This document shows positions 1-8,486 of a stretch of 64,000 bases of DNA, in pieces. The notes beneath the pieces are model-generated. The model had not been told where the DNA came from. It did no database searches and saw only the letters and a program-made list of their open reading frames with translations. This DNA is from Taishania sp. Lineage in GTDB: Bacteria; Bacteroidota; Bacteroidia; Flavobacteriales_D; Crocinitomicaceae. The stretch lies in contig JASLGM010000045.1 in NCBI GenBank assembly GCA_030150045.1, forward strand, positions 37,068 through 101,067. Reading direction: 5' to 3'. Both the position numbers and the translations under genes were made by a program. The first letter of the stretch is position 1. Each line of letters starts with the position of its first letter.

Positions 1-1
1 C

Positions 2-634
2 GAAGTGAAGTTGACAGCAGAAGATGTGAGTACTATTTTAGGGCCAGGACATGGAAAAACCAAGTATGACAACAACGACATTGCAGGTGTGGTAACCGGA
101 TTAGCATGGACATCCATCGGAGGAGATATCTTGTTTATCGAATCCTCATTGACACCAGGAAAAGGGAAACTTACCTTGACCGGAAACCTAGGCGACGTCA
201 TGAAAGAATCTGCAATTTTAGCTCTGGAATACCTTAAAGCACACGCCAAAGATTTCGATTTAGATTTGGAGCAAATGGAAAATACAAACGTGCATATTCA
301 CGTGCCAGAAGGGGCAACACCAAAAGACGGACCTAGCGCCGGAATTACGATGTTGACCTCGTTGGCTTCCTCGTTCAAGAAGGTTAAAGTGAAGAAAAAC
401 TTAGCGATGACAGGCGAAATTACCTTGCGCGGAGATGTGTTGCCGGTTGGTGGAATCAAAGAAAAAATCTTGGCAGCCAAACGAGCGAAAATCAAAGAAA
501 TTATTCTTTGTGACAAAAACCGAAAAGACATTGAAGACATCAAAGCTGATTATTTAAAAGGTCTGACATTTCATTATGTTACCCGCATGAGTGAGGTTTT
601 AGAAATCGCATTGACAAAGGAGAAAGCGAAGTAA
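2..634 (+). CDS. lon: Lon protease, C-terminal proteolytic domain (5'-truncated by window edge)
   Basis: This is the 3' end of an ATP-dependent Lon protease; the reading frame is open from the window edge, so the N-terminal substrate-binding and AAA+ domains lie outside. The visible 210 or so residues are the Lon protease domain, with the catalytic serine in KDGPSAG (codon at 335-337) and the catalytic lysine in VGGIKEK about 40 residues later, the spacing of the Lon Ser-Lys dyad. Lon degrades misfolded and regulatory proteins in the cytoplasm. A hairpin with a T-run follows the stop, so the gene ends its transcript. The GTG at 5 is not the start. Confidence 0.95.
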   Translation, partial: EVKLTAEDVSTILGPGHGKTKYDNNDIAGVVTGLAWTSIGGDILFIESSLTPGKGKLTLTGNLGDVMKESAILALEYLKAHAKDFDLDLEQMENTNVHIHVPEGATPKDGPSAGITMLTSLASSFKKVKVKKNLAMTGEITLRGDVLPVGGIKEKILAAKRAKIKEIILCDKNRKDIEDIKADYLKGLTFHYVTRMSEVLEIALTKEKAK

Positions 635-652
635 ATTATAGATAAACAAAGG

Positions 653-682
653 AAAGGTTGGAAGTGATTTCAACCTTTTTTT
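653..682 (+). terminator. Rho-independent terminator after lon
   Basis: The inverted repeat AAAGGTTG / CAACCTTT (653-660 and 671-678) with a 10-nt loop runs directly into a T-tract, 19 bases after the lon stop codon. Confidence 0.8.
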
Positions 683-714
683 GTGCTTGGATTTTTTAAT
701 AGAGGCATTAATTT

Positions 715-860
715 GGCAGCCAATTTCGGTCTACGTGTTTTAGTAAACATAAAAAAAAGGCTTCACCCGCTGGTTGCCACGAGCTTCCGCTGGTCGCTGT
801 GGCAACCTAGCGTTCAGTCTTTTTTTTTACGTTTAGCTGGCACACTCCGCCCGGGCTGGA
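715..860 (+). repeat. F1 interspersed hairpin repeat, copy 1
   Basis: Begins GGCAGCC and ends GGGCTGGA; CAGCC and GGCTG at the two ends are complementary. The centre is a perfect 9-bp stem GGTTGCCAC (772-780) / GTGGCAACC (799-807) around the conserved core GAGCTTCCGCTGGTCGCT. The A-rich left arm (about 742-770) pairs with the T-rich right arm (about 811-835), so nearly the whole element can fold as one imperfect hairpin. Seven further copies occur in the window. An open frame across it (683-868) is repeat sequence, not a gene. With copy F2-1 it fills the 635-1109 gap. Confidence 0.85.
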
Positions 861-916
861 GATCCTAGTAAATATGGAGTAGCATTAAAAGAAATGGTCG
901 TGATTTTACGATTTCT

Positions 917-1038
917 GCGTTAGGGATTGCAGTGGATAGCTCTTTGTTTCTTTCCAATTTATTGGATGAGAAACAAAGACTATGAACGAAAAGCCCGCCT
1001 TCTGTCCAAATTTACTTGGGCAGAAGGAACGCCCAAAG
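917..1038 (+). repeat. F2 interspersed repeat, copy 1
   Basis: Starts GCGTTAGGGATTGCAG and ends GCCCAAAG. It holds two hairpins: CTTTGTTTC / GAAACAAAG (942-950, 970-978) with inner TCCAAT / ATTGGA, and CCTTCTG / CAGAAGG (998-1004, 1021-1027) with inner CCAA / TTGG. Five other copies share the start block but carry different hairpin sequences. It lies 56 bp after an F1 copy in the same orientation. Confidence 0.8.
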
Positions 1039-1061
1039 GGAAAGAGTAGAAATTTAGGGCA

Positions 1062-1090
1062 TAAAAAAAGGCTATCATAAAGATAGCCTT
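1062..1090 (-). terminator. Terminator of the cold-shock gene
   Basis: Perfect 9-bp stem AAGGCTATC / GATAGCCTT (1068-1076, 1082-1090) with a 5-nt loop. Read on the minus strand it is followed by a T-run (A-run 1063-1069 on plus), 19 bases after the stop codon. Confidence 0.9.
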
Positions 1091-1109
1091 AACAGATAAA
1101 TAGTCTGGA

Positions 1110-1301
1110 TTATTTTCTTGACACGTTAACCGCGTTCAAACCTTTTCTTCCTTCCTCAAGTTCGAAAACTACTTCGTCCTTTTCTGTTACTTGTTCTTTT
1201 AATCCAGAAATGTGTACAAAGTACTCTTTTCCTGAATCTGTGTCTACGATAAAACCAAATCCTTTGGTCTCATTGAAGAATTTTACGATTCCTGTATGCA
1301 T
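1110..1301 (-). CDS. Cold-shock domain protein (CspA family)
   Basis: A 63-residue single cold-shock domain, the usual CspA length. It opens MHTGIVKFFNETKGFGFI, with the RNP1-like KGFGFI and RNP2-like YFVHIS motifs that bind single-stranded RNA or DNA. The frame could extend 30 codons upstream, but that extension has no family similarity and the ATG at 1299-1301 gives the canonical N terminus. Such proteins act as RNA chaperones in the cytoplasm, melting mRNA structure; whether this copy is cold-induced cannot be read here. It lies 64 bp after the ABM gene on the same strand and ends in a strong terminator. Confidence 0.92.
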   Translation of the reverse strand: MHTGIVKFFNETKGFGFIVDTDSGKEYFVHISGLKEQVTEKDEVVFELEEGRKGLNAVNVSRK

Positions 1302-1365
1302 TGATATTACTAAATTATGGGCGAAAGATACGCTTAATAATCGTCTTAGCAAGTAATTTAACGAT

Positions 1366-1671
1366 TTATTTGTGAAATAAAAAACCGTCAAAACATTCGT
1401 CTACACTCCAGGCTTCAGCTCTAGCACCGAACCACGGTTTTATTGTACTCCAAATTTCTTTGAATTCGGGAGCGTTTCTGTATGCTTCTAAATCGGATTC
1501 TTGACCCCATTTGGAGTAGGTGAAGCAAATGTTCTGATTGTGAATATCCTGCAACATTTTCATGCCTTGACAACCTGGAAATTGGTTCACGATATTTTTT
1601 ACGTTTTCAAAATGTGCTTTGAAAAGAGGTAAAGTCTCTGGGGTGAAAGTAAGTTTAACGATACGTATCAT
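1366..1671 (-). CDS. Antibiotic biosynthesis monooxygenase (ABM)-like protein
   Basis: A 101-residue protein with the dimeric alpha/beta-barrel ABM pattern: an N-terminal strand MIRIVKLTF, a helix, FPGCQGMKML, then CFTYSKWGQESDLEAYRNAPEF and a C-terminal extension with aromatic residues (IKPWFGARAEAWSVDE). ABM and YgiN-like proteins oxidise quinols or act on haem or small aromatics; the substrate here cannot be told. It begins 8 bp after the SAM hydrolase gene stops, so the two are probably co-transcribed. Family assignment is fairly secure, biochemical role is not. Confidence 0.75.
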   Translation of the reverse strand: MIRIVKLTFTPETLPLFKAHFENVKNIVNQFPGCQGMKMLQDIHNQNICFTYSKWGQESDLEAYRNAPEFKEIWSTIKPWFGARAEAWSVDECFDGFLFHK

Positions 1672-1679
1672 TTTATTGA

Positions 1680-2546
1680 CTAAAAATTTGTGATCTCTTG
1701 AAAGTTATCATGCGAACCGCGGTAGGTGAACAAGATGCGGATGTTATCCATTTTTTTAAGACCAAAAAGTTTTTCGGCACCACCACCATTTTGATTGGCT
1801 CCTCTGTTAATGGCGATTTCTAAATATCCGGATTCGCCGAAAAGGGCTAATTTTTCCCCTTCATTTACTTCATTATAGGTTGTGCTTATCTTACTGATTT
1901 CATAGCCACTTCCTTCTCGAATCTTAATGGTGAAATCTGAACCGTTTCCGATTTTGTCGAATAGATTACGGTCAATATTTGTGATGGCGTTTCCAAAGCT
2001 GTCAAAATGAATGATGTGCCCTTTAATAAAATTAGGTTCTATTATTGGGTTGGCATTGAACGCATTTCGGAATCGAGTAGAAGGGGATGCAAAGTCTTCA
2101 AAGGGAATGTTATTAAATACTTTAGCAGCAATCGGTATGAAAATGTTTTTTGTCGGAAAACGTAACGCTTTCGGAGAAGAAAGTACATCTTCAATTCTGA
2201 AAAGCTTTTCAGGGCGTTCTCCTTTTAATAGAGCTCCAAAAAAACCATTGTCATTTGCGAGAAAAAACTGGCCGTCTTTTTCCAATACATGAGGGAAAGC
2301 GCCATCCGAAGATCCGAAATTAATGATAGGTTCTGTATCTACACCTATAATATGTATCGTTCCTTTTGGAAAACTTAGACTAGCCTGACCAACTTGAAAT
2401 GCAGCCTCAACAACATCAAATGGTTTTATATCATGAGAGATATCAATGATGATTGCATCGGGACATTGCATGTGAATTTGCGCTTTTGCAACGGCCACAT
2501 AATAATCTCTGGTCCCCCAGTCTGTTGTTAATGTAATAAATCGCAT
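1680..2546 (-). CDS. SAM hydrolase / S-adenosyl-L-methionine hydroxide adenosyltransferase family (DUF62)
   Basis: The 288 residues match the chlorinase/fluorinase-like DUF62 fold: the N-terminal ITLTTDWGTRDYYVAVAK block, the IIGVDTE strand, the ANDNG loop (PDNG in most members) and HFDSFGNAITNI in the second domain, at typical family length. Most bacterial members hydrolyse S-adenosylmethionine to adenosine and methionine rather than halogenating it; that is family knowledge. The gene is divergent from phoH, sharing a roughly 105-bp promoter region, and leads a probable operon with the ABM gene and perhaps the cold-shock gene. Confidence 0.85.
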   Translation of the reverse strand: MRFITLTTDWGTRDYYVAVAKAQIHMQCPDAIIIDISHDIKPFDVVEAAFQVGQASLSFPKGTIHIIGVDTEPIINFGSSDGAFPHVLEKDGQFFLANDNGFFGALLKGERPEKLFRIEDVLSSPKALRFPTKNIFIPIAAKVFNNIPFEDFASPSTRFRNAFNANPIIEPNFIKGHIIHFDSFGNAITNIDRNLFDKIGNGSDFTIKIREGSGYEISKISTTYNEVNEGEKLALFGESGYLEIAINRGANQNGGGAEKLFGLKKMDNIRILFTYRGSHDNFQEITNF

Positions 2547-2588
2547 TTGGTTTTCTGTAAATAGTGCTTAATGTGAACTATTTTTTTC

Positions 2589-2606
2589 TACTTTTGGTCA
2601 AAATTA
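2589..2606. promoter_or_regulatory. Back-to-back -7 elements for phoH and the SAM hydrolase gene
   Basis: TACTTTTG on the plus strand (2589-2596) and TAATTTTG on the minus strand (2599-2606) both fit the Bacteroidota TAnnTTTG -7 consensus and point away from each other in the divergent intergenic region. No convincing TTTG -33 element is seen for either. Confidence 0.4.
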
Positions 2607-2652
2607 ACTTTATTCGAGCGAATAGCAGTACTCATTTATATAATTTGTTGTT

Positions 2653-3669
2653 TTGTTGGAAAGAAAAATTGAAATTGAAGGCATCAATCCTGTAGAAATA
2701 CTAGGGATAAATAATGCGAAACTCAAGCACATAAAATCGTTTTTCCCAAAATTAAAAATTGTCGCAAGAGGCAATGAGATTTTACTCAACGGAGAGGAGG
2801 AATCCTTAGATGAATTTGAACGAAAGTTTGATTTACTTTTGCGCCACTATCGAAAATTCACAACACTTACAGAAAACAACATTGACAACCTCATGTTGGC
2901 AGATGGACATACAATGCTTCATGTCGATGATGGCTCCGAAACCTTAGTACATGGAAATGGAGGTGTCAAAATTCAAGCCCGAACATTAAATCAAAAACGA
3001 CTCGTAAAAGCGGTTAATAAAAGAGATATGGTTTTTGCCATTGGACCAGCTGGAACGGGGAAGACATATACGGCCGTAGCGCTTGCTGTACGTGCTTTAA
3101 AAGCCAAAGAAGTTAAACGTATCATTCTTACGCGGCCAGCAGTGGAGGCAGGAGAAAACCTAGGGTTCTTACCAGGTGATATGAAAGAAAAACTGGATCC
3201 TTACATGATGCCACTTTATGATGCACTTCGAGATATGATACCAGGTGAAAAATTGGCTGATATGCTCGAATATGGTGTGATCGAAATTGCTCCTTTAGCT
3301 TTTATGCGTGGACGTACGTTAGATAATGCTTTTGTTATTTTAGACGAAGCACAAAATGCGACGACTATGCAAATGAAAATGTTCCTGACTCGAATGGGGA
3401 TGACAGCAAAATTTGTTATTACAGGAGATATGTCGCAGGTCGATTTACCAAGAAGACAACGTTCAGGATTAGCTTACGCTTTGGATATTCTTAAAGAAGT
3501 TAAAGAAATTGAAATCATCCGTTTGCAACAAAGCGATGTAATTCGACACAGTTTAGTGAAGAAAATCATTGATGCTTTTGAAAAAGCGGAAGACGAAGAA
3601 AAAAGAGTAAGGGAAGAAGAAATAGAAAATAAGAAACAAGAATATAATAATTTGCAAAACAATGGATAA
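2653..3669 (+). CDS. phoH: PhoH family ATPase
   Basis: A 338-residue PhoH-like protein with Walker A GPAGTGKT at residues 131-138 and Walker B VILDEAQNAT around 230; the N-terminal 110 residues carry the KH-like part with FPKLKIVARGNEI, and the C terminus is a charged Lys/Glu-rich tail. PhoH/YbeZ ATPases work in RNA metabolism and ribosome maturation. No ATG precedes the conserved N terminus; the frame begins with tandem TTG codons at 2653 and 2656, so a TTG start is likely (the second would give MERKIEIEG). It overlaps purC by 8 bp, implying translational coupling. Confidence 0.92.
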   Translation: MLERKIEIEGINPVEILGINNAKLKHIKSFFPKLKIVARGNEILLNGEEESLDEFERKFDLLLRHYRKFTTLTENNIDNLMLADGHTMLHVDDGSETLVHGNGGVKIQARTLNQKRLVKAVNKRDMVFAIGPAGTGKTYTAVALAVRALKAKEVKRIILTRPAVEAGENLGFLPGDMKEKLDPYMMPLYDALRDMIPGEKLADMLEYGVIEIAPLAFMRGRTLDNAFVILDEAQNATTMQMKMFLTRMGMTAKFVITGDMSQVDLPRRQRSGLAYALDILKEVKEIEIIRLQQSDVIRHSLVKKIIDAFEKAEDEEKRVREEEIENKKQEYNNLQNNG

Positions 3670-4609
3670 GGCAATTGTAAAATCAGATTTTAACTTTTCA
3701 GGACAGACAAAAGTATACAAAGGAAAAGTAAGGGATGTATACACTTTAGAAAATGATATTCTTGTGATGGTAGCATCTGATCGTATCTCTGCTTTTGATC
3801 ACGTTCTTCCTAAAGGGATTCCGCACAAAGGACAGGTTTTGAATCAAGTAGCAACCATGTTCTTAGATGCAACAAAAGATATCGTTCCGAATTGGTTGAT
3901 TGGTACGCCAGACCCATCTGTTGCAGTAGGTTATGCATGTGAGCCTATTCGCGTAGAAATGGTTATTCGTGGTTACTTAGCAGGACATGCTGCTCGTGAA
4001 TATAAAGCAGGAAAACGTGAGCTGTGTGGTGTTGCATTGCCAGAGGGAATGAAGGAAAACGATAAGTTTCCAACGCCGATCATCACACCCGCTACAAAAG
4101 CAGATGAAGGACATGATGAAGACATTTCAAGAGAAGACATCATTGCTAAAGGGATTTTGACGGAAGAAGTATATAGCCAATTGGAGAAATATACACATGC
4201 TTTATTTCAAAGAGGTACAGAAATCGCTGCTACACAAGGTTTGATTTTGGTGGATACGAAGTATGAATTTGGAATTAGAAATGGCGAAGTAATTTTAATT
4301 GATGAAATTCATACACCAGATTCTTCGCGTTATTTCTATGCTGAAGGTTATCAAGAAAGACAAGATAAAGGCGAGGTGCAAAAGCAATTGTCAAAAGAAT
4401 TTGTTCGTCAATGGTTGATAGAAAACGATTTCCAAGGTTTGGAAGGTCAATCGATTCCAGAGATGCCTGATGAATTTGTGAATACAATTACTGAACGTTA
4501 TATCGAGTTGTACGAAAAGATTACTGGAAAAGCGTTTGAGAAGGCAGATACTTCAAATATTGAAGCACGTATTCAAACGAACGTAGAAGCGTTCCTAAAG
4601 ACTCTATAG
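3662..4609 (+). CDS. purC: Phosphoribosylaminoimidazole-succinocarboxamide synthase (SAICAR synthetase)
   Basis: Catalyses ATP-dependent joining of aspartate to CAIR in purine biosynthesis. The 315-residue protein is of the longer ADE1-like type, with the nucleotide-binding YKGKVRDVY (residues 19-27), MVASDRISAFDHVLPKGIPHKG, EMVIRGYLAGHAAREY and the LILVDTKYEFG / LIDEIHTPDSSR blocks that line the active site. The ATG lies inside the end of phoH (8-bp overlap), and a strong terminator follows. Pairing with phoH is probably positional rather than functional. Confidence 0.96.
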   Translation: MDKAIVKSDFNFSGQTKVYKGKVRDVYTLENDILVMVASDRISAFDHVLPKGIPHKGQVLNQVATMFLDATKDIVPNWLIGTPDPSVAVGYACEPIRVEMVIRGYLAGHAAREYKAGKRELCGVALPEGMKENDKFPTPIITPATKADEGHDEDISREDIIAKGILTEEVYSQLEKYTHALFQRGTEIAATQGLILVDTKYEFGIRNGEVILIDEIHTPDSSRYFYAEGYQERQDKGEVQKQLSKEFVRQWLIENDFQGLEGQSIPEMPDEFVNTITERYIELYEKITGKAFEKADTSNIEARIQTNVEAFLKTL

Positions 4610-4632
4610 TAAAAGGATTTATCCTTCTTGGG

Positions 4633-4664
4633 AAAAGGCTGTTTTTTTAACAGCCTTTTTTTTG
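4633..4664 (+). terminator. Terminator after purC
   Basis: AAAAGGCTG (4633-4641) and CAGCCTTTT (4651-4659) flank a 9-nt loop and lead into a T-run. The remainder of the 4610-4936 gap is A/T-rich with only a -7-like site near its end. Confidence 0.88.
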
Positions 4665-4907
4665 TGCCCAATATGAAGATTTTTATCTTTATTTTCTGTT
4701 CACAACAAGAAAATAAAGTTGATTTTTTTCGGAATAATTTCAATTGACAGAAATATTTCACCTTAAATCAAGCTAAATGTTCTTGTGTAAACGCTAGGTC
4801 TGTCATGAGATTGTCACATTTCAGGGAAAGCGTAAAAAAAACGATGATAATGCGTTAAAAAGTGCATTTTAGTCAAGTTCAGATGTGAATAGTCAGCCTT
4901 TAATGCC

Positions 4908-4915
4908 TATTTTTG
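4908..4915 (+). promoter_or_regulatory. Putative -7 element of ccsBA
   Basis: TATTTTTG matches TAnnTTTG and lies 21 bp before the ATG. No clear TTTG element is seen 17-23 bp upstream, so this is a partial promoter match. Confidence 0.4.
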
Positions 4916-4936
4916 CAACGCACATAAAAGGGTATT

Positions 4937-7900
4937 ATGAATAGAATATTAAGCGAGTTTTTCTCGATGCGAATGATGTCTTTAGGACTAATCGTTTTCC
5001 TTTTTGGAATCGGAACAGCCACTTTTCTTGAATCCATTTACGACATTCAAACGGCTAAATTAATGATATACAACGCGATGTGGTTCGAATTGTTGTTGGC
5101 TTATCTGTGTATTTGCTTGGTAGTCAATGTATTCAGGTATAGAATGTGGCAAAGAGAGAAAATTGCTATGCTTATGTTCCACCTTTCTTTTATTGTGATA
5201 ATCATAGGAGCTGGAGTGACAAGATATATGAGTTTTGAAGGTGTTATGCAACTTCCTGAGCCAGATCCTGAAACGGGAATTCTTAGACCTGTAGATTATA
5301 TCCATTCTGCAGATCCTCGTGTGAAAATATTTATCGATAATAAATATGTAGAGGAAACAGTTTACTTGTCAGAACAAGTGAAGCCAAATTTTAAAGTTAA
5401 TTTCTCTTTCCCTGAGAAAAAGAGAAATATCAAGGTAGAATTAATCAAGTTTCAAAAGAGACATGTGGATAGTTTAATCATCAACGATACCATTCCAGAT
5501 TATGTATTGGATATTGTTACGGGTGGTAAACAATCCAATTATTTAGCGCCAGGAGGATTTATGATGATCGGGGATATTCCAATGTCTTTTGAGAAAAAAG
5601 ATTTGATGCCTGGTGGAATTGAAGTGTACAAAGTGAACGGAAAGATGATGATTAAATCTGGTATTCCAATTTCTTACTTACCAATGGCGCAAATGCAAAA
5701 AGTGCGTCAATCAGGAATGGAAGCTCCCGATTCTTTGTATCAACAAATTCCTGTAGATTCACTTGTGCCTTTTAATACCCTTAACTTGTTCCAAGTAGGA
5801 GAACAATCTTTTGTTTTCAAAGAAGTAATCAATCATGCGAAAATGATGCGTGTGCCTTCAGGACGTAAAGACCTTGGTAACGATTTCATTACATTGCGCT
5901 TCACAAATGGAAGTGAAGTAAGAGAAGTAACCGTTGAAGGCGGAATGGGAATTACTGCAAAAGAAGAACGTTTTACATGGAATGATCAATTGTTTAGTAT
6001 CCAATATGGATCTGTTCCAGTACGACTGCCTTTCCAATTGGCTTGTAACGACTTTACGCTTTACCGTTACCCTGGGTCAGAATCTCCTTCTTCTTTCGAA
6101 AGTGTTGTAACCATTATGGATGTGAAAAAGAACGTGAACAAAACGCAAAAGATTTTCATGAATAATGTAATGGATTACGATGGATATAGATTTTTCCAAT
6201 CTTCTTATTTCCCAGATGAAACAGGAACTGTTTTGTCAGTAAACCATGACTGGTGGGGAACGAACATTTCATATTTAGGCTATTTATTAATGACAATCGG
6301 AATGGTTATGTCTCTTTTCGCACCTGTAGGACGATTCAAAGAATTGAATGAATTACTGAAAAAGATTGCTGATAAACGCAAACAAGCAGGAACGACAATA
6401 ATCGCAATCCTTCTTTCTTTTGGATTACAAGCGCAAGCAAATGAAGATTATCACATTCATGAAGATGGGACTGTACATTACGGATCTCATGACGAAGTGG
6501 ATCATAGCGCTCATGTGCATGAGCAAGAAGTGCACACACACGAACATGACCATAACCATAACCATGAACAAAAAACTGCAACGCAAACATTTTCGAAAGC
6601 ATTGTTTATGTCAAAAAAACATGCTGATAACCTAGCGACTTTAATGGTGCAGGATTTTGATGGTAGAATTGTTCCTTTGCATACGGTTTGTGATGAAATC
6701 ATGCGAAAAGTATCTCGTGCTTCTAACTTTGAATACGAAGGCGTGAAATACGATGCGGTTCAAACCGTGATGAGTATGCATATTACACCTGATGCGTGGT
6801 TGAAAATACCTGTGATTTTCGTTCCAAGGGCTTTGCGTGAACGTTTGAAGCTTGATGAATATGCGAGCTATGAACAAATGATAAACAAAGAAACTGATCA
6901 ATTCTATTGGGCTGATGAATACAAAAAAGCACATCAGAAATTAGATAAAAACAAAGATGAGTTCGATAAGCAATTAATTAAATTGGTGGAGAAATTCGAA
7001 GTATTTAATTCTACCTTGATGTGGAGCTACTTGCGTATCATGCCAATTCGTGGACACGAAAATGATCAATGGTTCAATCCAATTTCAATGGATGTTGCAC
7101 AAAGCGAAGTTAAGTTATACAATGCAGCTGGAGAATACTTCAATGCATTGTTCAAAGCTATGAACGATGGTAAATCTTACGGAGAAGCAGATGATAAATT
7201 AGATTTCTTAAAAGGACAACAACGTGAAAGTGCAGGTAAATTAGCCGTTTCAAAAACAAAATTGAAAATGGAAGTTTCTTACAACAGAATGACTATTTTC
7301 AAAAATGCACAATACATGTACTTGTTGACATCCTTGTTCTTGTTGTTCTTCTATGTGGGACGTATTGTAAGCAACAAAAAGGGAGGACCTTCAAAAATAT
7401 CAACCATTATTGAAAAAGGTCTGATTGCAATTATTGCTATTGTGTTTGTTTATCACGGAGCTGGATTGGGAATGCGTTGGAGTATTTCAGGTCACGCCCC
7501 ATGGTCAAATGGTTATGAAGCGGTGGTTTTTATCGGGTGGGTAACGGTTTTAGTTGGGTTCTTGTTTAACCGTAAAAACGTGATCATTCTTCCAGCAGCA
7601 GCATTGCTAGGATTCTTTATGATTTTCGTAACGGAAATGAATATCCTTGATCCACAGATTACGCCTTTAGTTCCTGTGTTGCAATCGTATTGGTTAATGA
7701 TCCACGTAGCGATTATTGCAGCAAGTTATGGATTCTTAGGTTTAGGATGTATTCTTGCCATTGTGAATCTCTTCTTATACATTTTCCGAACAAAAGAAAA
7801 CGGGAAGGAAGTAACTTGGAACATCAATGAATTGACATACGTGTCGGAAATGACGCAAACCATTGGTTTATTTATGCTTACGATTGGTACCTTCTTAGGA

Positions 7901-8443
7901 GGAATCTGGGCAAATGAATCTTGGGGACGTTATTGGGGATGGGATCCAAAAGAAACTTGGGCATTAGTATCTGTATTGGTTTACGCGGTATTGTTGCACT
8001 TACGTTTTATTCCAAGCCTAAAATCTAAATTTACATTTAACGTAGCTTCGATGTGGGCATACGCAGCAATTATCTTTACGTTCTTTGGAGTAAACTTCTA
8101 CCTAGTAGGATTACACTCTTATGCACAAGGAGAAGGATTGGGAACTTTCCCGTTTGGTGTAATCGTTGCGGTTGTTGCTTTCTACATCTTTACTGAAATA
8201 GCTACTTGGATGAATAAACGTTTCCTTTCTGAAAACGGGGCAGACATTCCTTTGGCGTATTTCATGCGTAAAGCAGGAATCCTTACGGGAACACTTATCT
8301 TTATTTATTTGTTGTTTGTTCTAACACAAGTGATCAATTGGACAGAAATGGCAAATACAGCTATAAACACAATTATCATTATTTTTGGAACGAATTTGCT
8401 GCTTTTTGGACTTCAAAAAATGTTTTCTAAAAGCAAGAAATAG
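4937..8443 (+). CDS. ccsA: Fused cytochrome c biogenesis protein CcsBA (ResB-ResC, system II)
   Basis: The 1168-residue membrane protein carries haem across the membrane and attaches it to apocytochromes c. The N-terminal half is ResB/CcsB-like: membrane segments near residues 12-34, 46-66 and 76-96, then a large periplasmic domain and a TM near 440-460. The C-terminal half is CcsA-like, with HGAGLGMRW, GHAPWSNGYEA and the WWD haem-binding motif WGRYWGWDPKETWAL near residue 1000. Between the halves is a hydrophobic stretch ending in LQAQAN and a His-rich segment (13 His in about 42 residues, roughly 504-545). The single-polypeptide arrangement is common in Bacteroidota. It implies c-type cytochromes elsewhere in the genome. 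Confidence 0.93.
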   Translation: MNRILSEFFSMRMMSLGLIVFLFGIGTATFLESIYDIQTAKLMIYNAMWFELLLAYLCICLVVNVFRYRMWQREKIAMLMFHLSFIVIIIGAGVTRYMSFEGVMQLPEPDPETGILRPVDYIHSADPRVKIFIDNKYVEETVYLSEQVKPNFKVNFSFPEKKRNIKVELIKFQKRHVDSLIINDTIPDYVLDIVTGGKQSNYLAPGGFMMIGDIPMSFEKKDLMPGGIEVYKVNGKMMIKSGIPISYLPMAQMQKVRQSGMEAPDSLYQQIPVDSLVPFNTLNLFQVGEQSFVFKEVINHAKMMRVPSGRKDLGNDFITLRFTNGSEVREVTVEGGMGITAKEERFTWNDQLFSIQYGSVPVRLPFQLACNDFTLYRYPGSESPSSFESVVTIMDVKKNVNKTQKIFMNNVMDYDGYRFFQSSYFPDETGTVLSVNHDWWGTNISYLGYLLMTIGMVMSLFAPVGRFKELNELLKKIADKRKQAGTTIIAILLSFGLQAQANEDYHIHEDGTVHYGSHDEVDHSAHVHEQEVHTHEHDHNHNHEQKTATQTFSKALFMSKKHADNLATLMVQDFDGRIVPLHTVCDEIMRKVSRASNFEYEGVKYDAVQTVMSMHITPDAWLKIPVIFVPRALRERLKLDEYASYEQMINKETDQFYWADEYKKAHQKLDKNKDEFDKQLIKLVEKFEVFNSTLMWSYLRIMPIRGHENDQWFNPISMDVAQSEVKLYNAAGEYFNALFKAMNDGKSYGEADDKLDFLKGQQRESAGKLAVSKTKLKMEVSYNRMTIFKNAQYMYLLTSLFLLFFYVGRIVSNKKGGPSKISTIIEKGLIAIIAIVFVYHGAGLGMRWSISGHAPWSNGYEAVVFIGWVTVLVGFLFNRKNVIILPAAALLGFFMIFVTEMNILDPQITPLVPVLQSYWLMIHVAIIAASYGFLGLGCILAIVNLFLYIFRTKENGKEVTWNINELTYVSEMTQTIGLFMLTIGTFLGGIWANESWGRYWGWDPKETWALVSVLVYAVLLHLRFIPSLKSKFTFNVASMWAYAAIIFTFFGVNFYLVGLHSYAQGEGLGTFPFGVIVAVVAFYIFTEIATWMNKRFLSENGADIPLAYFMRKAGILTGTLIFIYLLFVLTQVINWTEMANTAINTIIIIFGTNLLLFGLQKMFSKSKK

Positions 8444-8486
8444 CAGATAAACCCCAATAAGAAACAGTAGTTATTATCGAAAATAT

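Noticed and set aside
683..868. Open frame across the first F1 repeat
   Set aside because: It is a translation of repeat sequence; other F1 copies do not keep this frame.
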